Shown here: piece by piece, positions 1 through 4,792 of the stretch
How positions within the stretch are numbered: position 1 is the first letter of the stretch
How the letters are laid out: every line of letters starts with the position of its first letter
Assembly (NCBI GenBank): GCA_964630025.1
Contig: CAZVRG010000023.1
Span: forward strand, 1 to 14,206
Length of the DNA stretch: 14,206 nt
Reading direction: 5' to 3'
DNA from: VMFP01 sp964630025
Lineage (GTDB): Bacteria > Patescibacteriota > Andersenbacteria > UBA10190 > CAIZMI01
Position numbers and translations under genes: made by a program
Notes under the pieces: generated by a model
Told to the model about the DNA's origin: nothing
Databases searched by the model: none
What the model saw: only the letters and a program-made list of their open reading frames with translations

Positions 1-57
1 GCAGAACGCGACCTTCCCAAGGTTGAGACACGGGTTCGATTCCCGTTACCCGCTCCA
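1..57 (+). tRNA. tRNA-Gly(CCC), 3' part
   Basis: Only the 3' part of this tRNA is in the window; the acceptor and D-arm 5' halves lie upstream. The anticodon stem CGACC/GGTTG closes the seven-base loop TTCCCAA, which gives anticodon CCC (reads GGG, glycine). A T-arm with stem ACGGG/CCCGT and loop TTCGATT follows, then the acceptor 3' strand, discriminator T and an encoded CCA ending at 57. The palindrome cluster and GIY-YIG gene start directly after it. Confidence 0.9.
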
Positions 58-148
58 TCCGGCTCCGCCTGCGCTCGGCGCAGGCTTCGCCGCGATGAGA
101 GCCGGATGCCTCGGCGTAGTCCAAGCGGAGCGAAGGACGAAGCCGGGC
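58..148. repeat. palindrome cluster between tRNA-Gly and GIY-YIG gene
   Basis: Two nested imperfect palindromes. The first has an 8-bp outer stem TCCGGCTC (58-65) / GAGCCGGA (99-106) around a perfect 8-bp hairpin GCCTGCGC (67-74) / GCGCAGGC (78-85) with a 3-base loop. The second (112-145) is symmetrical: CGGC, 4 bases, TCC, a 12-base centre, GGA, 4 bases, GCCG. No T-tract follows, so this is not a standard terminator. A related cluster lies upstream of the second GIY-YIG sequence at 1557-1680. Confidence 0.6.
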
Positions 149-163
149 TGTTATGATGTGTGC

Positions 164-400
164 GTGACCTGCGTCTACATTCTCGAATCAGCCGATGGTC
201 GGCACTGGTATGTCGGACTCACAGACAACCTCGAACGAAGACTGGCCGAACACAATGCGGGGCATACTTCCCATACGAGTAAGTTCGGTCGCTGGGCACT
301 CAAGACCTCTATTGCCTTTCGTGAGCGAGATCGAGCGGAAGCGTTCGAGCGGTACCTAAAATCGCACTCTGGTGGTGCATTTGCAAAGAAACACTTATGA
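164..400 (+). CDS. GIY-YIG nuclease domain protein (COG2827/UPF0213 type)
   Basis: A stand-alone GIY-YIG domain of about 78 residues. The diagnostic core is visible: CVYILESADGRHWYVGLTDN, with the first tyrosine pair in VYI and the second as WYVG, then ERRLAEHNAG with the conserved catalytic-type arginine and the HN-G turn, and near the C-terminus EAFERYLKS, where the glutamate fits the metal-ligand helix. The family cuts DNA with one metal ion; cellular roles of these short versions are poorly defined. The frame is open back into tRNA-Gly, so the true start must be internal. I chose GTG at 164, just before the domain; GTG 158 or ATG 95 are possible, and none has a clear ribosome site. The stop overlaps the next gene's start (ATGA), implying translational coupling to the dipeptidase gene. 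Confidence 0.8.
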   Translation: MTCVYILESADGRHWYVGLTDNLERRLAEHNAGHTSHTSKFGRWALKTSIAFRERDRAEAFERYLKSHSGGAFAKKHL

Positions 401-1020
401 AGGGGGAACCTCTCAGTGCGCTGCGACGGATCAGGACACGCGACAACGGCGAGTCACTGGTCGATCTGCACGTGTTCTGCCCCTGGATCGTTATTGATAC
501 AGCCTCCCTGGGAAAACGTCGTTTAACAACAGAACGGTCCGTCCATGCTCGCAAAACTGTTGTGCAGATGATTCGTCGTGCGCGTAAAACGCTTCCCAAA
601 GGAGTGACGTTTAAAATCCGAGATGCGTGGCGACCAATCCATGTCCAGCGCCAGTACTACTCCAAAGCGCTTGCGAGAATGAAAAAGGCCCATCCGAAAT
701 GGAACCGCCCTCGCCTCCGGCGGGAACTGAACATCTGGATATTCCCTCCGGACGTAGGTATCCCGCCGTGGCACTCCACGGGCGGAGCGATTGATCTCAC
801 GCTCTGCCGAAGCGATGGACAATCTCTCCCGCTTGGTGGAAAGACGCGGCCGACGCCACCGCGTATCGCACGGAATCGTGCTCTTCTCAAGCGCGTAATG
901 GAACGCGCAGGGTTTACGAATTATGCCGCCGAGTGGTGGCATTTCTCATACGGGGATACCGGTTGGGCACTGCGAACGGGAAGAAAGACGGCGATCTATG
1001 GGACGGCCAATCTGTCTTGA
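397..1020 (+). CDS. D-alanyl-D-alanine dipeptidase, VanX/DdpX-like (peptidase M15D)
   Basis: A 207-residue protein, close to VanX (about 202). VanX-family zinc enzymes hydrolyse the dipeptide D-Ala-D-Ala and not peptidoglycan itself. Visible signature: RDAWRP (residues 75-80, matching the substrate-binding DxxRP arginine region), H126-S-T-G-G-A-I-D133 with two zinc ligands seven apart, and E179-W-W-H182, giving the catalytic glutamate and third zinc ligand at the spacing seen in VanX. No signal peptide is evident, so it should be cytoplasmic. It starts inside the GIY-YIG stop codon. No vanH, vanA or two-component regulator lies nearby, so peptidoglycan or D-Ala-D-Ala turnover is more likely than vancomycin resistance. 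Family assignment is firm; physiological role is inferred. Confidence 0.9.
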   Translation: MKGEPLSALRRIRTRDNGESLVDLHVFCPWIVIDTASLGKRRLTTERSVHARKTVVQMIRRARKTLPKGVTFKIRDAWRPIHVQRQYYSKALARMKKAHPKWNRPRLRRELNIWIFPPDVGIPPWHSTGGAIDLTLCRSDGQSLPLGGKTRPTPPRIARNRALLKRVMERAGFTNYAAEWWHFSYGDTGWALRTGRKTAIYGTANLS

Positions 1021-1083
1021 TCGCACTTCTAACGTCATATACTAAGGCGCTCCAGAAGTCGAACAGATACCTCAACCGATTAT

Positions 1084-1119
1084 AAAAACACACAGGGACG
1101 CTTTCGGGCTCCCTGTGTG
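1084..1119 (-). terminator. strong intrinsic terminator of the 85-aa minus gene
   Basis: On the minus strand a perfect 10-bp stem CACACAGGGA / TCCCTGTGTG with an 11-base loop is followed at once by TTTTTATA (1088-1081). It starts 12 bases after the stop of the minus-strand gene ending at 1131. On the plus strand no T-run follows, so it would terminate VanX-side transcription only weakly. Confidence 0.9.
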
Positions 1120-1130
1120 CGCGTACGCAT

Positions 1131-1388
1131 CTACCGTGGGTACTTCAGAGTGTTTTCTCGATACGCGAACCCCTTAAGATTCGCATACTCGCGGAGAAAA
1201 TCCATGAAGTCCTTCCGTTTATCCTCCAGAAAGTAGACACGCCACAGTCTCACATCCGGTCTATCCGCCTGAATCGAACATTCTTCGTCCAAGTAGATTT
1301 CACCGTCGGGAAGACGCTCCTGAAAAAGTCTCTTGAACTCATCTGCCGGGAAGGTATTAGGCTGGGCCACATTCTCAAGACACAGCAT
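1131..1388 (-). CDS. hypothetical protein, 85 aa
   Basis: I do not recognise this protein. It has 85 residues, is soluble and charged (MLCLENVAQPNTF... ending KYPR), with no membrane segment or known catalytic motif. The longer open frame reaches 1601, but the ATG at 1388 is clearly preferred: a GGAGGT ribosome site (1400-1395) lies six bases before it, a good promoter at 1432-1460 gives an RNA starting near 1425, and a strong terminator follows the TAG stop. Promoter, leader, gene and terminator together make a compact single-gene transcript, so the ORF is very likely expressed even without a recognised family. Confidence 0.7.
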   Translation of the reverse strand: MLCLENVAQPNTFPADEFKRLFQERLPDGEIYLDEECSIQADRPDVRLWRVYFLEDKRKDFMDFLREYANLKGFAYRENTLKYPR

Positions 1389-1431
1389 GGTGAGACCTCC
1401 AGAAAGACATCTGTAAAGAACACCTACTATC

Positions 1432-1460
1432 ATTATACTTATGTTCCAATGCCTCGTCAG
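1432..1460 (-). promoter_or_regulatory. promoter of the 85-aa gene
   Basis: Minus-strand -35 CTGACG (1460-1455), 17-base spacer, -10 TATAAT (1437-1432, perfect). The predicted RNA start near 1425 leaves a leader of about 37 bases carrying GGAGGT before the ATG at 1388. Confidence 0.7.
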
Positions 1461-1556
1461 GAGAAGTTTTTTCATATCTTCGGACCGAAAGCGGGGACTG
1501 AAAATCTTGCGCCGAGAATATTCATCGCAGTTCGAACGTCCTCTACGATGCGGCTC

Positions 1557-1680
1557 CACCACTTCGCCCCGCTTTGCAGCGGGGCTTCGCGGTGCAGGCA
1601 CTGTGCATATATTTTTCAGAACACTGAAACATGAGCGAAGTGGTGTCCCGCGAAGCTCGCGTGAGCGAGCGGAGTGGGAC
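1557..1680. repeat. palindrome cluster upstream of the second GIY-YIG sequence
   Basis: A perfect 10-bp inverted repeat CACCACTTCG (1557-1566) / CGAAGTGGTG (1636-1645) encloses a 7-bp hairpin GCCCCGC (1566-1572) / GCGGGGC (1579-1585). Directly after comes GTCCC (1645-1649), an interior mismatch, GCTCGC (1655-1660), loop GTGA, GCGAGC (1665-1670), interior mismatch, GGGAC (1676-1680). The nested layout resembles 58-148. Confidence 0.6.
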
Positions 1681-1681
1681 T

Positions 1682-1905
1682 ATGCTGAACGTTATGCACT
1701 ATGTCTACGTTATTCGATTACGAAACGGAGAATACTATACCGGATCTACAGCAGATCTTCGAAAGCGGATCCAGAGTCACCTGCAGAGTGGAAGAAGCGA
1801 TTTGAGATACAAGAAAGCTCTCCGTGGGGAGAGCTGCAAAGCATACCTGTTTCGCTATCAAGACTTGCGTTTTCGGTCTTTTCTAGATTCGCGGACCATC
1901 GCGTG
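1682..1905 (+). pseudogene. degenerate GIY-YIG nuclease copy
   Basis: From ATG 1682 (or ATG 1694) the frame reads MHYVYVIRLRNGEYYTGS and then ADLRKRIQSHLQSG, a clear GIY-YIG N-terminal half with both tyrosine motifs and the conserved arginine. Beyond about nucleotide 1800 the match weakens: only a stretch such as CKAYLFRYQDLRF resembles the family's AYxxxxDAxxRE helix, and the expected ELVYYE and terminal LK patterns are missing. The frame then stays open to 2464 across the assembly gap, antisense to another gene, so the natural end cannot be seen. The end given is approximate. It overlaps the minus-strand terminator at 1816-1835 and the tail of the minus gene ending at 1858. A decayed or truncated copy is most likely; a working short nuclease is possible. 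Confidence 0.45.
1816..1835 (-). terminator. probable terminator of the two-gene minus operon
   Basis: A perfect 8-bp stem AGCTCTCC / GGAGAGCT with a 4-base loop lies 22 bases past the minus-strand stop at 1858. On the minus strand it is followed by TTCTTG, a weak T-tract, so termination may be partial. Confidence 0.5.
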
Positions 1906-2383
1906 GAAGTTTTCCTGTACACATTCCAGCGTCTCTGGGATCTCATCAAGACCGAAGACATGCCCCAGAATATGCATGAGGGCGTGTGCGCATTCCCCGT
2001 GCACGTGCTCAGCTTCGTGCGGAAAACCTACCTCCACAAGCGCTTCGCGCACGCTGCGCAAAAACACGGTACGGATCGTTTGTGTTTTCGAGTGCCTGGG
2101 AAGCCTTTCTGCGCATCCCTCNNNNNNNNNNTCCCTCGAGCTTCTCCAGGAGCACGCTACATCGCTGCTCTTGGTCAACGTGAAGGATGCGACTGCGAAT
2201 CATCATGGCCCAACACGTTCGGTCGTTCACCACGAACATGGAACTCTCCTTACAAAAGAACATTCCTTGTCGATCGCTGCGAGTCGGCATACTGTCGCGC
2301 GTTGTGCTGTATACGTCAAGAGCATCTCCACGCCGTTCAATGAAAGCGCTCTCCGATGCCTGGAGAGCGCGTGGTTTGATCAT
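1858..2383 (-). CDS. hypothetical His-rich, possibly zinc-binding protein (split by assembly gap)
   Basis: The frame starts at ATG 2383 (MIKPRALQASESAF), overlapping the upstream gene's TGA by one base (TGATG), which suggests coupling. About 83 residues run to the run of Ns at 2122-2131. Past the gap the sensible frame is shifted, as expected if ten Ns stand for an unknown length, and continues about 88 residues to TGA at 1858. The C-terminal part holds HEAEHVHGECAHALMHILGH: an HExxH sequence and six histidines, followed by VFGLDE. This suits a zinc-dependent hydrolase. A weaker resemblance to the YbeY endoribonuclease motif (ECAHALMH, HVFGLD) can be drawn, but the last YbeY histidine is glutamate here. 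I do not assign a family. The protein cannot be fully read because of the gap. Confidence 0.55.
2122..2131. other. assembly gap (10 Ns)
   Basis: Ten undetermined bases. The minus-strand reading frame differs on the two sides, so the true length is probably not ten, or the join is not exact. Proteins translated across it are unreliable. Confidence 0.95.
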
Positions 2384-2811
2384 CAGCGGGACTCCCGTGG
2401 CTCCTTTCCAAGTTTTTCTCGTTCAATAAGTGTCCATACATGCCCGCAAAGTTCTGCAAACTGATCCCGTGCCTGCGTGACGATGAAGTGCTCCTGCAGT
2501 GCGTCCATAAGAAGTGCCTCGCTCGTTTGGTCGCGTTCTGTGAGCGCACGATCGTTGAGGCAAAGGCGCTCCGCTTCACGTCCGAGGTGTGCGTCCTCCA
2601 GTGTCTCGATGACGGCGGCGCGCAGCTGACTCACGATGACCGTGTCCGATGTGCGTCGAGAATTTTTCCCGCGCGCAAGACGTATGTGGAGTTTCCTGAC
2701 TAAGGCGACGGTTCGCTCTTCGCGCGCATGCCAACGCTTGCCATGGCGCAGCGTTTGCTGGAGGAGAAATTCCATAGGCGTATCTTCAACGTGATTCTCC
2801 GGTCTTACCAT
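2383..2811 (-). CDS. hypothetical helical protein, 142 aa
   Basis: Not recognised. The open frame extends to 3063, but that would run through the divergent promoter and the opposite gene. ATG 2811 (MVRPENHVEDTP) is preferred, with GGAG seven bases upstream and a possible promoter at 2860-2888. The 142-residue product is rich in Arg, Glu and Leu and looks mostly helical (for example LRAAVIETLEDAHLGREAER), with no membrane segment and no obvious catalytic motif. It is the first gene of a two-gene minus operon; its TGA overlaps the ATG of the His-rich gene by one base. It diverges from the HExxH gene at 2971, sharing its control region. A regulator or partner role is conceivable but nothing in the sequence shows it. 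Confidence 0.55.
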   Translation of the reverse strand: MVRPENHVEDTPMEFLLQQTLRHGKRWHAREERTVALVRKLHIRLARGKNSRRTSDTVIVSQLRAAVIETLEDAHLGREAERLCLNDRALTERDQTSEALLMDALQEHFIVTQARDQFAELCGHVWTLIEREKLGKEPRESR

Positions 2812-2859
2812 GGTGGTTCTCCGTGTGCGAAAGAACCGATCAAATGAACATCCCTCCAT

Positions 2860-2888
2860 ACAATCACGCCTTGTCTGCGGATCGTCAA
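2860..2888 (-). promoter_or_regulatory. candidate promoter of the two-gene minus operon
   Basis: Minus-strand -35 TTGACG (2888-2883), 17-base spacer, and a weak -10 GATTGT (2865-2860). It would start RNA near 2853, upstream of ATG 2811 but downstream of the alternative ATG 2859. The -35 is convincing; the -10 is not. Confidence 0.4.
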
Positions 2889-2903
2889 GCGCCATCCTTG
2901 ACG
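2883..2903. promoter_or_regulatory. palindrome spanning both divergent -35 boxes
   Basis: CGTCAAG (2883-2889), 7-base spacer, CTTGACG (2897-2903): a perfect 7-bp inverted repeat formed by the two oppositely facing -35 boxes. It could simply be two similar -35 boxes back to back, or it may be an operator controlling both directions. Confidence 0.5.
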
Positions 2904-2926
2904 CGTTCGTGCGGAGCGTGTATGAT
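2898..2926 (+). promoter_or_regulatory. promoter of the HExxH gene
   Basis: -35 TTGACG (2898-2903), 17-base spacer, -10 TATGAT (2921-2926). RNA should start near 2933, which excludes the upstream ATG at 2929 and leaves a leader of about 38 bases with AGGAGG at 2958-2963. Confidence 0.75.
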
Positions 2927-2970
2927 GTTTGCTCCGTTTCGACTGTTCTTTTTCCAAAGGAGGGCATCAC

Positions 2971-3753
2971 GTGCGCGGAGCAGACGAGTACCGTAGCCTG
3001 CTGGAGCAGGTTGTCACTCAAACGGAGAGCATGGTGTCGCGTGTGCCATCGCCGCACAGCCACAATGGACAGGCGGTGGTCAGCTTTCTCCGGCAGTATG
3101 GATATGTTGGATATCCGAGCGGGAAAGCGAATGAGTTCGGCAAAGGTTCGTGGCTTACGAAGGCCGGATGTCCAAACAGCAAGTATGAGGGCGTTGCTAT
3201 TATTCCATGTTTCAGCGATGACGTTCTGCCGGTTGCAGCCTCACCGCAGAAGTTTGCTCAAGGATGTTGTTTGCATGCAGATCAGGTCATTCTGCTGTAC
3301 GCCGTTGACCACTGGTCACGGCCGGAAATTGCACTGACACTTCTGCATGAAGGGTATCACGCGCGACACCACATCGGTCCGCGCATTGCATCGTTGCAAC
3401 CGCTCGATCCCAACGAAACGGTTCATGAGTCGAACGCATGGATGTTGATGCTGAACACGCTGGTCTGTTGGGGCGCGGACAGGTGGAAACGTATTGTGCA
3501 ACGGGAAATTGCGTGGTTGCAAAAGCAGCATCCTGTCCCTCCTTCTCCTCGCGGCATCCAGTTTGCGAAAAGCGAGGAATATGACGCGGAACTCGATTTG
3601 CTCTTCGCGCCCACGCCACACGCACACGTTTCCGCGGTTCGCAAGTGCCTTGTCGCGTTTCATGCAAACATGGGATACTGGTCGAAACGAAATCCGTCAC
3701 TGCGCGCAGAAGATATTCTTCATACCCTTGTCCGTGCGCAGGGATATGCCTGA
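2971..3753 (+). CDS. putative zinc metallopeptidase (HExxH, gluzincin-like), 260 aa
   Basis: The start is GTG 2971: AGGAGG (2958-2963) lies seven bases before it and the promoter at 2898-2926 starts RNA after the ATG at 2929. The 260-residue protein carries LTLLHEGYHARHH with H126-E127-x-x-H130 on a predicted helix, and ETVHESNAW about 23 residues later, where E153 is well placed as a third zinc ligand. This layout is typical of gluzincin-type zincins. No signal peptide or membrane segment is visible, so a cytoplasmic enzyme is expected. The N-terminal half (YGYVGYPSGKANEFGKGSW) is not a domain I recognise; substrate is unknown. It is a single-gene transcript with its own promoter and strong terminator, divergent from the 142-residue and His-rich genes, which may be functionally linked. 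Confidence 0.75.
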   Translation: MRGADEYRSLLEQVVTQTESMVSRVPSPHSHNGQAVVSFLRQYGYVGYPSGKANEFGKGSWLTKAGCPNSKYEGVAIIPCFSDDVLPVAASPQKFAQGCCLHADQVILLYAVDHWSRPEIALTLLHEGYHARHHIGPRIASLQPLDPNETVHESNAWMLMLNTLVCWGADRWKRIVQREIAWLQKQHPVPPSPRGIQFAKSEEYDAELDLLFAPTPHAHVSAVRKCLVAFHANMGYWSKRNPSLRAEDILHTLVRAQGYA

Positions 3754-3761
3754 CACAACCG

Positions 3762-3793
3762 AACGCTTGTCTCTCACGTAGACAAGCGTTTTT
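3762..3793 (+). terminator. strong intrinsic terminator after the HExxH gene
   Basis: Perfect 10-bp stem AACGCTTGTC (3762-3771) / GACAAGCGTT (3781-3790), 9-base loop, and a T-run (3789-3793) at the 3' edge. It begins eight bases after the TGA at 3753. Confidence 0.92.
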
Positions 3794-3885
3794 CTTGCAT
3801 GGATCTTGCTTAGATCGTAGAGACTCCCTATGCTATGGTCGCGCTACGGTAGAGTACCATCTTCAATCTACGACCACTTCTGAGA

Positions 3886-3914
3886 TTGACGACGGTCGGA
3901 AAATCCCGTATATA
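3886..3914 (+). promoter_or_regulatory. promoter of the HNH gene (and possibly tRNA-Thr)
   Basis: -35 TTGACG (3886-3891), 17-base spacer, -10 TATATA (3909-3914). Predicted RNA start near 3921, two bases before the ATG at 3923. The next downstream gene is tRNA-Thr, which could share this transcript. Confidence 0.6.
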
Positions 3915-3922
3915 TTTGATGT

Positions 3923-4378
3923 ATGCCGATGCCTAAAAAGCCGAGAGAGAAATGCCTTTGTTGTCACAAGGAAACACCACGCCCGAGATACAAATATTGC
4001 AGCAATAGGTGTCAATTGGAGTATCAGTATGAGTCATATATCAAAAAATGGCGGGCTGGAGAGGAGAGTGGATTACAAGGCCTCGGTATAGTTTCGGGAT
4101 ATATTAAACGATATTTACGAGGGAAGTTTGGAAATAGGTGCTGCGTATGCGGATGGGCAAAGATTAATCCAAGGACCGGACAAGTTCCATTGGTCGCCGA
4201 TCATGTCGATGGCAATTGGCGCAATAACATGGAAAAAAATCTTCGTTTAATCTGCCCAAACTGTGACGCATTAACTCCTACTTACGCTGGGCTCAATAGG
4301 GGAAATGGCAGGAAGGAGAGAGTTTTAAGCAAAAGAGCCAGAGAAGGACGTTTGTTCGTTACAACTGCGCCGAAGTAG
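3923..4378 (+). CDS. HNH endonuclease, phage/homing type
   Basis: A 151-residue protein with two zinc modules. The N-terminal one has C11-x2-C14 and, after RYKY, C26-x3-C30 (a treble-clef-like finger). The C-terminal HNH module has C73-x2-C76, ADHVDGNWRNN with the catalytic H94, N106 of NLRL, and C111-x2-C114, followed by LTPTYAGLNRGNGR, a tail familiar from phage HNH enzymes. These nick or cut DNA and often act as homing endonucleases. No Shine-Dalgarno precedes ATG 3923; the predicted RNA starts about two bases upstream, so the gene looks leaderless (ATG 3929 is an alternative). The gene is clearly more AT-rich than its neighbours, suggesting transfer. Its TAG stop (4376-4378) lies inside tRNA-Thr. 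Confidence 0.92.
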   Translation: MPMPKKPREKCLCCHKETPRPRYKYCSNRCQLEYQYESYIKKWRAGEESGLQGLGIVSGYIKRYLRGKFGNRCCVCGWAKINPRTGQVPLVADHVDGNWRNNMEKNLRLICPNCDALTPTYAGLNRGNGRKERVLSKRAREGRLFVTTAPK

Positions 4379-4442
4379 TTCAATGGCAGAACATTACTTT
4401 CGTAAAGTAGAAACGTGGGTTCGATTCCCACCTTCGGCTCCA
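4369..4442 (+). tRNA. tRNA-Thr(CGT)
   Basis: Complete 74-base tRNA with encoded CCA. Acceptor stem GCCGAAG (4369-4375) pairs fully with CTTCGGC (4432-4438); D-stem GTTC/GAAC; anticodon stem TTACT/AGTAG with loop TTCGTAA giving anticodon CGT (reads ACG, threonine); T-stem GTGGG/CCCAC with loop TTCGATT; discriminator T. Its first ten bases encode the last codons and stop of the HNH gene. Confidence 0.95.
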
Positions 4443-4456
4443 GAGTCATGGGACCT

Positions 4457-4726
4457 TCAGAAGATTTTCTCAGGCGGTTTCCTTGACCTATGACGCCTGT
4501 ATGTGAGCAGCATTGCTACGCCGATGGCGATGATCAGAACAGTAACCCACTGAGAGTAAGAGGAGGGGTTGGGGTCGGCAACCGAGAAAAAGCCCATTAT
4601 CGACAAAATCAATCCCGCACAGAACATGAAACCCAGATTAGCCTTTGATCGCCATCCAAAAACGTAGAACGTTAACAAAGGCGAGGCGAGTATGCCGATA
4701 AAAAGAATCCAAATAATAGTATCCAT
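4457..4726 (-). CDS. small membrane protein, 89 aa
   Basis: Not recognised as a named family. From ATG 4726 the product has three predicted membrane helices: about residues 4-25 (WILFIGILASPLLTFYVFGW), 31-49 (LGFMFCAGLILSIMGFF) and 60-78 (WVTVLIIAIGVAMLLTY), then a basic tail RRHRSRKPPEKIF that should face the cytoplasm. The open frame extends upstream to 5071, but only antisense to prfB; the promoter at 4746-4774 places the start at 4726. The ribosome site is weak (GAGAG). The gene diverges from prfB and its control region overlaps the prfB promoter. It ends 15 bases from the 3' end of tRNA-Thr on the opposite strand. Confidence 0.65.
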   Translation of the reverse strand: MDTIIWILFIGILASPLLTFYVFGWRSKANLGFMFCAGLILSIMGFFSVADPNPSSYSQWVTVLIIAIGVAMLLTYRRHRSRKPPEKIF

Positions 4727-4745
4727 TCTCTCTGCTTTATTACAA

Positions 4746-4774
4746 ATTATACACCCTTCATTTTTAAGGAGCAA
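4746..4774 (-). promoter_or_regulatory. promoter of the 89-aa membrane protein gene
   Basis: Minus-strand -35 TTGCTC (4774-4769), 17-base spacer, perfect -10 TATAAT (4751-4746). It overlaps the candidate prfB promoter on the opposite strand, so the two may compete. Confidence 0.6.
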
Positions 4775-4785
4775 GTAAGTAGAAT
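4757..4785 (+). promoter_or_regulatory. candidate prfB promoter
   Basis: -10 TAGAAT (4780-4785) with a weak -35 TTCATT (4757-4762) 17 bases upstream. RNA would start near 4792, one base before the prfB ATG. The AGGAG at 4767-4771 is 21 bases from the ATG, too far for a normal ribosome site. Confidence 0.4.
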
Positions 4786-4792
4786 AAAATAT

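Noticed and set aside
397..1020. Vancomycin resistance cluster
   Set aside because: The VanX-like gene stands without vanH, vanA or vanRS; only a housekeeping or recycling role can be supported.
1441..2343. Long plus-strand open frame (300 codons) and a second one at 1631-2464
   Set aside because: Both run through the assembly gap and antisense to better supported minus-strand genes. Only the GIY-YIG part of the second frame resembles a protein family.
3806..3834. Promoter-like TTGCTT, 17 bases, TATGCT
   Set aside because: Weak hexamers with no gene or RNA structure clearly downstream; the TTGACG promoter at 3886 fits the HNH gene better.
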